Shown: in pieces, positions 44,256-53,032 of the stretch
How positions within the stretch are numbered: the first letter of the stretch is position 1
Layout of the letters: each line of letters starts with the position of its first letter
Source: Silanimonas sp.
Lineage (GTDB): Bacteria > Pseudomonadota > Gammaproteobacteria > Xanthomonadales > Xanthomonadaceae
Assembly (NCBI RefSeq): GCF_027531545.1
Contig: NZ_JAPZSC010000018.1
Location: 124,001 to 188,000, forward strand
DNA: 64,000 nt
Direction of reading: 5' to 3'
Translations under genes and position numbers: made by a program
The notes under the pieces: model-generated
What the model was told of the DNA's origin: nothing
Database searches by the model: none
What the model saw: the letters and a program-made list of their open reading frames with translations, nothing else

Positions 44256-44585
44256 ATGACCGCCCTCCTGCTTGACGCCCTCGAAGCCGCCCTGCGCGCC
44301 GAACGCGATGCCCTTGGTGGGCAGGACGTCGAAGCGCTGCTGCGCTCCACCGAGGCGAAGTTGCAGGCGCTGCGGGCCGCGGAGTCGGCCGGCCTCAACA
44401 GTGGGGATGCGCCACGCATCGCCGCCCTGGCCGAGTACAACCGCGAGAACGGCCTGATGCTGGCCCGCCGCCGCCGCGCGGTGGCCTTCGCCCTGCGCCA
44501 GCTCGGTCGCACGGAGGCCGTCGGCTACGACCCGCGCGGCCAGCGTGCGCAAGGCACCTGGTCGCGGCCTATCGCCGTCGCCTGA
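44256..44585 (+). CDS. flgN: FlgN-type export chaperone for FlgK and FlgL
   Basis: A 109-residue helical protein. LDALEAALRAERDALGGQDV is the FlgN start, and a central basic helix (LMLARRRRAVAFALRQLGR) is followed by YDPRGQ, the conserved C-terminal turn. It acts in the cytosol to deliver the hook-associated proteins. Its position directly after flgM is the standard order. Confidence 0.88.
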   Translation: MTALLLDALEAALRAERDALGGQDVEALLRSTEAKLQALRAAESAGLNSGDAPRIAALAEYNRENGLMLARRRRAVAFALRQLGRTEAVGYDPRGQRAQGTWSRPIAVA

Positions 44586-44601
44586 GCCGGCGTTAGCCTG
44601 T

Positions 44602-44622
44602 GCACCGTCGTCTTGACGGTGC
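44602..44622 (+). other. Perfect 8-base stem-loop between flgN and the histidine kinase gene
   Basis: GCACCGTC at 44602-44609, loop GTCTT, and GACGGTGC at 44615-44622 form a perfect hairpin that ends 7 bases before the preferred kinase ATG. It is followed by TTCG rather than a T-run, so it may cap the flgMN message or hide the kinase ribosome site rather than terminate transcription. Confidence 0.45.
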
Positions 44623-44629
44623 TTCGCGA

Positions 44630-45883
<1,254 letters not shown>

Positions 45884-45884
45884 C

Positions 45885-46553
45885 TCACTCCGGCCGTCGG
45901 CGCTGCATGCCAATCAGGCGCGAGATCACGATCGCGAGGTAGAGCACGCCCGTCACCTGCTGGATCATCACCACCGAGCGGGCCACGTCATGCACCGGGG
46001 TGATCTCGCCGAAGCCCACCGAGGTCAGGCAGGTGAAGCTGAAGTACAGCAGCTCCCACCAGCCGGTGACGCCGTCCGGATTGTTGGTCGGGTTGATGAA
46101 GAAGGCGCCCGGCGCGAGGTGCTCGATCACCGCGTACACGTAGGCGAACACGAAGGCCAGCAGCACGTAGAGCGAGGCCAGCGCCCACAGCTCGTCCAGC
46201 GTCATCACGTCGTCGCGCAGCACGTAGCGCAGCAGGCAGGTCACCACGAATCCGTGGAACGCGGCCTGCGCCAGCTGGCTCGCCACGTACAGGCCGCTGC
46301 CGCCGGCCACCACCTCGGCGGCATGCAGGACGACCGCCGGCCCGAGCAACCACCAGCCGAGCTGCGCTTCCGCGCCGGTGGCACGCGCGGCGCGAAGCGC
46401 GAGCACGAGGATCACCCAGTCGAAGCCGACGAGCATCAGACGACCGCCCTCGATGCCCTCCAACCAGGGCCAGGCCAGCACCTGGGCGAGCAGCGCGGAC
46501 AACAGCAGCAGGTTCGGCAGGCGGCGCAATTGGCGCAGAATCACGAAGCGCAT
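45885..46553 (-). CDS. Two-pore-domain type potassium/ion channel protein
   Basis: A 222-residue membrane protein with about six hydrophobic segments. The C-terminal pore module has [17 protein letters not shown], where GFG stands in the potassium-selectivity position (canonical TVGYG), flanked by two helices; the N-terminal helices resemble a degenerate voltage-sensor-like or unrelated bundle. Potassium selectivity is likely but the GFG variant makes it less than certain. An alternative GTG start at 46559 adds two residues. It ends one base from the convergent kinase gene. Confidence 0.82.
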   Translation of the reverse strand: MRFVILRQLRRLPNLLLLSALLAQVLAWPWLEGIEGGRLMLVGFDWVILVLALRAARATGAEAQLGWWLLGPAVVLHAAEVVAGGSGLYVASQLAQAAFHGFVVTCLLRYVLRDDVMTLDELWALASLYVLLAFVFAYVYAVIEHLAPGAFFINPTNNPDGVTGWWELLYFSFTCLTSVGFGEITPVHDVARSVVMIQQVTGVLYLAIVISRLIGMQRRRPE

Positions 46554-46584
46554 GGGCACTCCCCGCGAGGACGCGCAACAGGGC

Positions 46585-48267
46585 TCATTGCAGGCCTTCC
46601 CAGGTGCGGAAGGCTTCGCGGATGTGGTGGCGCAGGTCCTCCTCGTCCCAGGGCTTGGTCAGGAAGCGGTAGATGGCGCCCTTGTTGATCGCCTCGGTGA
46701 CGGTGGCAAGGTCGGTGTATCCGGAGAGGATCAAGCGCACCGTGCGCGGGTAGAGCTCCTTCACGCGGCCGAGGAACTCCGTGCCACTGACGTCGTTCAT
46801 GCGCTGGTCGCTGACGATCACCTGGACCTCGTTGCTGGCCAGCAGCTCGAAGGCTTCCGAGACGCGGCTGGCCGCCAGCACGCGGTAGCCGTCGCGGCGG
46901 AACACGCGCTGCAGGGCGCGCAGCACGTTCTCCTCGTCGTCGACCAGCAGCAGCGTGCGCGAGGCGGCGCCTTGCGCGAAGAGCTCCGGGCGCAGGTAAC
47001 GCTGGCGCAGCAGCGGGTCGATCTCGGCCAGTGGCTTGGGGCCGGAGAACAGGAAGCCCTGCAGCTGGTCGCAGTCGGCGCGGCGCAGGTAGCCCACCTG
47101 CGCCTCGGACTCGACGCCCTCGGCCATCACCTTCAGGTGCAGCTGGCGGCCCATCGCGATGATCGCGCGGGCGATCGCCGCCTGGCCCTGGTCGTGGGCG
47201 ATCTCACCGGTGAAGTCGCGGTCGATCTTGATCTTCGATAGCGGGTAGCGCGGCAGCTGCACGAGGCCGGCACCGCCCATGCCGAAATCGTCGAGCGTCA
47301 GGCCCACGCCGCAGCTGCGCAGCCGCCGCAAGGTGTCGCGGATGCGGTCGACATCGCGCAGAAGCGTACTTTCCGAGAGCTCGATCTCGAACTGGTCGAA
47401 TGCGACGTCGGCGGCCGCAAGGCGCGTCTCCAGCTGGTTGACGAGGTCATCCTCGAGCAGCTGCACGGTGGAGACATTCACGGCGATGCGCAGGTCGTCG
47501 AACCCGGCGCGTCGCCAATGCCGCGCATCCGCGATGACGCGGTCGAGCACCCAGCCGCTGATGCCACGCATCAATCCGAGCTGCTCGGCGCGCGGCAGGA
47601 ACTGCGGCGGTGCGAGCAGGCGGCCATCCGGCGCGCGCCAGCGCAGCAGGGCCTCGACCCCGGCGATGCGGCCGTCGGCGGCATCGACGAAGGGTTGGTA
47701 GTGCATTTCGAGTTCGTCGCGCGCCAGCGCCGTCGCCAAGGCGTGGGTGAACACCGGCACGCTGGGACCGGCGGCACCGGACGCGGCGTGGCGCAGCGCC
47801 CTTCCGACGCCGGAGCGCTGCGCGGCGTAGAGCGCGCGGTCGGCGGCACTCAGTGCCGCCGCAAGGGTGGGCGCGTCGTCGGGATACAGCGACAGGCCGA
47901 TGCTGCCGTTGATCTCGAGCGTGTAGGGCGGCACCGACAGCGGCGCGACCAGTTCGTCCAGCAGGCGCTGCGCCCAGGCCTCCGGATCGACGAGGACCTC
48001 GGCGGCATCGGTCGCCAGTAGCAGGCAAGCACCACGAAGGCGCCACAGCCGACCCTGCGGAAGTGCGAAGGCGGCGATGCGATCGGCGGCCACGGCCAAG
48101 GCGCGACCGGCGGTGTCCTCGCCGAGGCCATCAACCAGGCCGACGAAACGGTCCAGCGCGATCTCGGCGAACAGCACGCGCCGGCCATCGGCCGCGAGCG
48201 CTTGGAGTGCCGGGGCGTCCGCCCCCAGCCACGTCAGACCGCTGACCGGATCCGTGGATTCGTCCAC
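46585..48267 (-). CDS. EAL phosphodiesterase with degenerate GGDEF and C-terminal receiver
   Basis: A 560-residue cytosolic protein. Residues 1-155 resemble a GGDEF fold without any GGDEF motif. The EAL domain (about 165-420) keeps the active-site set: VEALLRW, the Asn in IAVNVST, ELSES, LDDFGMGGAGL (loop differs from the usual GTGYSSL), KIKIDRDF, MAEGVES and DQLQGFLFS. The receiver (about 435-550) has VDDEENVLRAL and phospho-acceptor Asp in VIVSDQRMND, then Lys in LTKPW. A phosphorylation-controlled c-di-GMP hydrolase is the best reading. It lies 6 bases after the HDOD gene, so they share a transcript. Confidence 0.9.
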   Translation of the reverse strand: MDESTDPVSGLTWLGADAPALQALAADGRRVLFAEIALDRFVGLVDGLGEDTAGRALAVAADRIAAFALPQGRLWRLRGACLLLATDAAEVLVDPEAWAQRLLDELVAPLSVPPYTLEINGSIGLSLYPDDAPTLAAALSAADRALYAAQRSGVGRALRHAASGAAGPSVPVFTHALATALARDELEMHYQPFVDAADGRIAGVEALLRWRAPDGRLLAPPQFLPRAEQLGLMRGISGWVLDRVIADARHWRRAGFDDLRIAVNVSTVQLLEDDLVNQLETRLAAADVAFDQFEIELSESTLLRDVDRIRDTLRRLRSCGVGLTLDDFGMGGAGLVQLPRYPLSKIKIDRDFTGEIAHDQGQAAIARAIIAMGRQLHLKVMAEGVESEAQVGYLRRADCDQLQGFLFSGPKPLAEIDPLLRQRYLRPELFAQGAASRTLLLVDDEENVLRALQRVFRRDGYRVLAASRVSEAFELLASNEVQVIVSDQRMNDVSGTEFLGRVKELYPRTVRLILSGYTDLATVTEAINKGAIYRFLTKPWDEEDLRHHIREAFRTWEGLQ

Positions 48268-48273
48268 CCTGGT

Positions 48274-49455
48274 TCAGCCCTCGCCGCGGAGTTCGGCGCC
48301 CAGCGCCTGCCAGCCGTCGCGCTGGTCGGCGAGGCCTTGCGCCTCGACCCAGGCCTCGTCGAGCGGCACTTCGCCCAGCAGGGCCCAGGCCACGTGGGAG
48401 GCGCCGACGACGCCCAGCCCATGTTCCGCTGCCCCCATGGGCGTGGCGTGTTGCGCGACCGCCTCGACCAGCGTCTCCGGAAGACCCCACAGGGCGAGCA
48501 AGTAGGCGCCGGCCTCGGCGTAGGTCGGCCAATCCGCCGCCTCTCCGGGCTGCGGCGCCCACGGCACGCGGACCTGAGGCAGCAGGCGGCCGACGCCGGC
48601 CAGCAGCGCGGCGGTGGCGGCGAGGTCGGATTGCGGGCCCGGCAGCAGGCGGGCCGCCAGTCGCGAGGCGCGCAGGCTGGTGTCGCGGAGACGGTCGAGC
48701 GCCTCCGGCTCGGCCTTCGGGCGGGTGGCGCCGAAGATCTCGCCAGCCATTACCAGCCGGCGAAGGCTGAGGTTGCCCAGCCACACCACGGCGCTGTGGA
48801 CGTTATCGATGCGGCGGCCGCCGCTGTACATCGCCGAATTGCACAGGCGCAGCACCTTCGCCGCCAGTGTCGGGTCGCTTTCGACCAGCGCGGCGACATC
48901 GCGCGCGGCGACGTCGAGGTCCTCCGTGCGGCGCATCAGGTCGAGCGACAGCGCCGGGGGCGGCGGCAGCCGGCCGATGCGGCCGATCGCCTCCGCCAGC
49001 AAGGGGCTTTCCAGTCGCCGCCGCAGCGCGAGCAGCGATTTCAGTCCAGAAAGCAGCGCTTCGGCATCGAGCGGCTGGTAGAGGATTCGGTGCAGGTTCT
49101 CGAGCGCGGCGAGGCCCGGTGCATCGCGCCCGTCGTCGAGCACGAGGCAGCGCACCAGCTTCGGCGCTTCGCGCTTCAGGACGCCGAGGAGCGCGTTACC
49201 CGAACCCTGACCCAGCCGCGGCTGCACCAGCACCGCCTCGAAGGCTTCGCGACGGACGAGGGCGAGGGCTTCGTCGCTGGCACCGGCGACCTGCAGGACG
49301 ATCCGGTCGCCCAAGGCCTCGACGAGTGCGGCAGCCACGCTGACATCCGCACCGGCGAAGAGCAGGCGCAGCGGCGCGTCATCGGGGGTCGCAGCAGGAG
49401 CGCTCAAGCGGGAATGCGGCTCGGAGAGACGTGTTTGGACTGTAACAGAGGCCAT
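48274..49455 (-). CDS. HDOD domain protein with receiver-like N terminus (minus-strand copy)
   Basis: A 393-residue protein. The first 150 residues have a receiver-like fold (LRLLFAGADVSVAAALVEAL, then EAVLVQPRLGQ) without a clear phospho-Asp. The HDOD domain (about 165-360) carries VAALVESDPTLAAKVLRLCN, the SAMYSGGRRIDNV segment and a poorly conserved HD site, as in HDOD proteins that are not phosphodiesterases. These proteins are signalling adaptors. It is divergent from a clear paralogue 153 bases away and upstream of the EAL-REC gene. Start ATG 49455. Confidence 0.85.
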   Translation of the reverse strand: MASVTVQTRLSEPHSRLSAPAATPDDAPLRLLFAGADVSVAAALVEALGDRIVLQVAGASDEALALVRREAFEAVLVQPRLGQGSGNALLGVLKREAPKLVRCLVLDDGRDAPGLAALENLHRILYQPLDAEALLSGLKSLLALRRRLESPLLAEAIGRIGRLPPPPALSLDLMRRTEDLDVAARDVAALVESDPTLAAKVLRLCNSAMYSGGRRIDNVHSAVVWLGNLSLRRLVMAGEIFGATRPKAEPEALDRLRDTSLRASRLAARLLPGPQSDLAATAALLAGVGRLLPQVRVPWAPQPGEAADWPTYAEAGAYLLALWGLPETLVEAVAQHATPMGAAEHGLGVVGASHVAWALLGEVPLDEAWVEAQGLADQRDGWQALGAELRGEG

Positions 49456-49608
49456 GCGATGCCCTTCGCGCTCGGTAACGTCATGGCGATTGCGCAAGAT
49501 GTGACGCGGCGCACGCTGGCGAGGGCACCAAGCGTGATGCATCCCCGGAATCGGCGGAGTCCTGCCGCTACCCTTCGTCAAAAGCGATAAAAGGCCCGAC
49601 GCTCCACC

Positions 49609-50700
49609 ATGCGTGTTTTCTTCGCCACGCCCGATCCGAACCGCCCCGGCGCCGTCGCCGATGCGCTGTTGTCCCGGGGCTACGACTGGCAGGTGCTGTC
49701 CTACGCCCGCCCCGAGGAGTCGCGCCAGGTGCTGGAACAGCACGCCGCCGACGCCATCGTCGTCGACACCAGCCTCGACGATGCGGAGGGCCTGCTCCGC
49801 CATCAGCTCTACACCGCGCCGCAAACGGCGCGTCTGGTGATCGGCACCACCGAGCACGACGGGATCGAGCCGCGACTGCAGGCGCTGGCCCACGGCCTGC
49901 TTTCCGCCTCCGACCCGGTTGAAGCCATCGCCGAGGCGCTGGTGGCCTACGCCCAGCTCGCGCAAGGGCTCGATCGACCAGCGCTGCGGGCCCAGGTGGG
50001 CGCCCTCACGCGCCTGCCCGGCGCGCCACGGCTGTACATGGCGATCTGCAAGGCGCTCGAAGACCCGAACGTCGAGATCTCGACGATTGCCGAACAGGTG
50101 ATGGCCGACCCGGCACTGGGCGCGCGGGTTCTGCAGATCGCCAACTCGGCGATGTACGGCGCCGGCCGACAGATCGCCAGCATTCCGTTCGCGGTGGCCC
50201 GCCTTGGCCTGAAGACCACCCGCAACCTGGTGCTGGCGGCCGAGCTGTACGCGTTCAGCGGCCCGGAAGCGGCGCGCGCCGAGCGCGTGCGCCAGCGCAG
50301 CCTGCTGGCGGCCTGGCTGGCCCCGCGGCTGATGGCGCCGCGGATCGACCCCGATGTCGCCGCCACCGCCGCGCTGCTGGCCGGCATCAGCGAGATGCTT
50401 CCCGAGCTCGACGAGGGCGAGGTGCCGGCCCTGCCCTCGGTGCCCCCGGTGCAGGACGAGGCGGCGGCCTACCTGATGGGCCTGTGGCAGCTTCCGAGCC
50501 TCCTCCAGCAGGCCGTGGCCTGGCAGCGCACTCCGCGCCTGTCGGGGGGCGGGTTCGGCGTCGTCGGTGCCGTCCACGTGGCCACGTCGCTCGCCTTCGA
50601 TCGGCCGGTGGACTGGGTGTGGCTGGAACGCTGCGGCATGGCGGCCCACCTGCCAGGCTGGCGCGAGCTCGCCGAGCGCATGGATCGCAGCGCAGCCTGA
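49609..50700 (+). CDS. HDOD domain protein with receiver-like N terminus (plus-strand copy)
   Basis: A 363-residue paralogue of the minus-strand HDOD protein. The N-terminal receiver-like half (MRVFFATPDPNRPGAVADAL, with VVDTSLDDAEG where a phospho-Asp could sit) is followed by an HDOD domain: IAEQVMADPALGARVLQIAN and SAMYGAGRQIASIPFAVARL. Both copies keep the N-S-A-M-Y core and lack a metal-binding HD pair. Likely a signalling scaffold. The two HDOD proteins probably interact or act on the EAL proteins on either side. Confidence 0.87.
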   Translation: MRVFFATPDPNRPGAVADALLSRGYDWQVLSYARPEESRQVLEQHAADAIVVDTSLDDAEGLLRHQLYTAPQTARLVIGTTEHDGIEPRLQALAHGLLSASDPVEAIAEALVAYAQLAQGLDRPALRAQVGALTRLPGAPRLYMAICKALEDPNVEISTIAEQVMADPALGARVLQIANSAMYGAGRQIASIPFAVARLGLKTTRNLVLAAELYAFSGPEAARAERVRQRSLLAAWLAPRLMAPRIDPDVAATAALLAGISEMLPELDEGEVPALPSVPPVQDEAAAYLMGLWQLPSLLQQAVAWQRTPRLSGGGFGVVGAVHVATSLAFDRPVDWVWLERCGMAAHLPGWRELAERMDRSAA

Positions 50701-50737
50701 GCCGGAGGCCGCTTGTGCGGCGGTTGTGGGCCGTGGC

Positions 50738-50743
50738 TATCCT
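50738..50743 (+). promoter_or_regulatory. Possible -10 element before the REC-GGDEF-EAL operon
   Basis: TATCCT lies in the 88-base gap before the gene at 50789. No good -35 hexamer at 16-18 bases accompanies it, so it is only a suggestion that the four-gene operon has its own promoter. Confidence 0.25.
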
Positions 50744-50747
50744 AGGC

Positions 50748-50773
50748 TGCTGCCGGGATGCCCCCTGGCAGCA
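50748..50773 (+). other. Stem-loop in the leader of the REC-GGDEF-EAL operon
   Basis: TGCTGCC at 50748-50754 pairs with GGCAGCA at 50767-50773 (7 bases, 12-base loop), 15 bases before the start codon. It does not match the c-di-GMP riboswitch core by eye. It could end the HDOD transcript or tune translation. Confidence 0.35.
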
Positions 50774-50788
50774 CGTCTGGGGAATGGC

Positions 50789-53032
50789 ATGAGCCACGAT
50801 CGGCCCGAGGCCGGCGAAGACAGCCTGGTGTTCGCGCAGGAAGCCGGAGAACCGGGCTCGCCCGAGCGCGCCGCGTGGACGATCCTCGTCGTCGACGACG
50901 AGCCCGATGTCTACGCGGCCACCTGCATGGCCATGCGTGGCGTCGAGATCCTCGGGCGCCCGCTGCATTTCCTGCACGCCGAATCCAGCGCCCAGGCCTA
51001 CGACCTGCTGCGGGCCGATCCCGACGTCGCGGTGATCCTGCTCGACGTCGTCATGGAATCGGAGAGCGCCGGCCTCGATCTGGTCGCGCGCATCCGCAAC
51101 GAGCTGCAGCTGCACAAGCCGCGGATCATCCTGCGCACCGGCCAACCTGGCTACGCGCCGGAGATGCAGGCGATCCGCGATTACGACATCAACGATTACC
51201 GCATCAAGAGCGAGCTGACGCGCACGCGCCTGTACACCGTGCTCACCTCGGCGCTGCGCGGCTACCATACGCTCTCGGCCGTCGAGGCCACGCGCAACGA
51301 CCTCGAATACCTGCTCAAGGCGCAGACCGAACTCCTCGCCGCGAACACCATGCCGGCCTTCGCCGTCGGCCTGCTCGAGCGCCTCGCCGGCCTGTACGGC
51401 CTGCCACCGCACACCGTGTTCTGCAGCGACGGCCGCCGCGTGCATGAAGCCGAGGACCAGCGCCGTCGCGTCGTCGCCGCGCTGGGCCGCTACGCCGACT
51501 GGTCGTGGCGCCGGCTCGATTCGCTCGGCGCCGAACCGGAAGTGCGCGCCATCGAACTGGCCTTCAGCACGCGCCGCACCGTCACCAGCCCCTGCGGCAT
51601 CGCCGTGTACCTGCCGTCGCGCACCGGCGCCGACGCGGTCGCTTTCCTCGGCGCCGACGACCTACCCGCCACGCACGACCCGCGCGTGTTCGACATGTTC
51701 GTGCAGAACACCACGGTGGCCGCCGACGGTGTGCGCCTGGTAGAGCGCCTGCGCGATGCCGCCTACGTCGACGGCCTCACCCGCCTGCCGAACCGCTCGG
51801 CGCTTGCCGAGACCATCGACGCGGCGCTGAAGACCCCGCCGGACGCGCCGCAGCGGCTGCTGCTGATCGACGTCGACCAGTTCTCGGAGATCAACGAAAC
51901 CTTCGGCGACCGCATCGGCGACGCCCTGCTTCGCGGCGTGGCGCAGCGGCTGATGGCCCAGGCCGACGCCAGCGTGCGCGTGGCGCGCGTCGCCAACGAC
52001 ACCTTCGCCGCCTTCGGCCCGCGCGACCTGCTGGTGCCGGCCGAATGGGCCAAGCGCCTCGACGAGCCCTTCGACGTCGAGGACCTGCAGATCGGCCTGT
52101 CGGCGTCGTTCGGCGGCGTCGAACTGGTGAGCGACTGCGTCAGTGGCGGCGAAGTCATCAAGATGGGCTACTCGGCGCTGAAGCGCGCCAAGCAGACCGG
52201 CCATCGCTCGGTCGCGTTCTACTCTCACGAGGTCGCCACCGAGATCAAGGAACGCACGCGCCTGCTGCACGGCCTGCGCGCGGCCTTCGACCAGCAGCGC
52301 CTGTTCCTGATGTACCAGCCGCAGGTCGAGGCGCGGAGCGGCCGCACCGTCGGCCTCGAGGCCCTGATGCGCTGGCGCTCCGACGACGGCCGGCTGGTGC
52401 CGCCCGACCGCTTCATCCCGATCGCCGAGCAGTCCGGCTTGATCAAAGACCTCGGTGCCTGGGCGATGCGCAGCGCGATCCATCGCGCCGCCGCCCTGCG
52501 CGACGCCGGCCACCCGCTGCGCATGGCCGTCAACGTCTCGATGAGCCAGCTGCTGGTGCCCGGCTTCGAGATCATGGTGGCCGAGGCGCTCGCCGACGGC
52601 GGGCTGCCGGCGGAACTGCTCGAGATCGAGATCACCGAATCCGTGGCAATGCAGTCGCCGGACATCGTGTTGCCGCGGCTCGCGGCGCTGAAGCAGCTCG
52701 GCGTCTGCGTCGCCATCGACGATTTCGGCACCGGCTATTCCTCGCTCTCCAGCCTCGAGAAGCTCGCACCCGAGCGCCTGAAGATCGACCGCAGCTTCGT
52801 GATGGGCCTCGACGCCGATACCGGCGGCGGCAGCCTCGCCGAGATGATCATCGAGCTCGGCCGAGCGCTGGGCCTGAAGGTGATCGCCGAGGGCGTCGAA
52901 ACGCCGACGCAGCGCCAACGCCTGATCGAGCTCGGCTGCGACGAACTGCAGGGCTACCTGTTCTCGCCCCCACTGCCCATCGAATCGCTCGGCGAATGGC
53001 TGGCCAAGCACGGCGAGGGTTTCGCCTTGTGA
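50789..53032 (+). CDS. Response regulator with DUF3369, degenerate GGDEF and EAL domains
   Basis: A 747-residue protein. A receiver (about 30-150, LVVDDEPDVYAA, phospho-Asp in VILLDVVMESE) is followed by DUF3369 (about 160-330) and a GGDEF-like domain whose signature is ANDTF, so it should not make c-di-GMP. The EAL domain (about 490-735) is complete: GLEALMRW, AVNVSMSQL, IEITES, DDFGTGYSSL, RLKIDRSF, AEGVET and ELQGYLFS, so it is a likely phosphodiesterase. ATG 50789 follows a weak GGGGAA site. It overlaps the TonB-type receptor by 4 bases (GTGA). The kinase at the end of the operon is the obvious phosphodonor. Confidence 0.92.
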   Translation: MSHDRPEAGEDSLVFAQEAGEPGSPERAAWTILVVDDEPDVYAATCMAMRGVEILGRPLHFLHAESSAQAYDLLRADPDVAVILLDVVMESESAGLDLVARIRNELQLHKPRIILRTGQPGYAPEMQAIRDYDINDYRIKSELTRTRLYTVLTSALRGYHTLSAVEATRNDLEYLLKAQTELLAANTMPAFAVGLLERLAGLYGLPPHTVFCSDGRRVHEAEDQRRRVVAALGRYADWSWRRLDSLGAEPEVRAIELAFSTRRTVTSPCGIAVYLPSRTGADAVAFLGADDLPATHDPRVFDMFVQNTTVAADGVRLVERLRDAAYVDGLTRLPNRSALAETIDAALKTPPDAPQRLLLIDVDQFSEINETFGDRIGDALLRGVAQRLMAQADASVRVARVANDTFAAFGPRDLLVPAEWAKRLDEPFDVEDLQIGLSASFGGVELVSDCVSGGEVIKMGYSALKRAKQTGHRSVAFYSHEVATEIKERTRLLHGLRAAFDQQRLFLMYQPQVEARSGRTVGLEALMRWRSDDGRLVPPDRFIPIAEQSGLIKDLGAWAMRSAIHRAAALRDAGHPLRMAVNVSMSQLLVPGFEIMVAEALADGGLPAELLEIEITESVAMQSPDIVLPRLAALKQLGVCVAIDDFGTGYSSLSSLEKLAPERLKIDRSFVMGLDADTGGGSLAEMIIELGRALGLKVIAEGVETPTQRQRLIELGCDELQGYLFSPPLPIESLGEWLAKHGEGFAL

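Noticed and set aside
41903-44512. A single 869-codon minus-strand frame ending in CheV
   Set aside because: Only the last 321 codons are CheV. The rest is antisense to flgA and flgM and has no family similarity; the sigma-54 sites at 42940-42970 lie inside it.
50701-50788. c-di-GMP riboswitch in the leader of the REC-GGDEF-EAL operon
   Set aside because: Only a simple 7-base stem-loop is visible, and the leader is too short to hold the conserved class I or class II aptamer.
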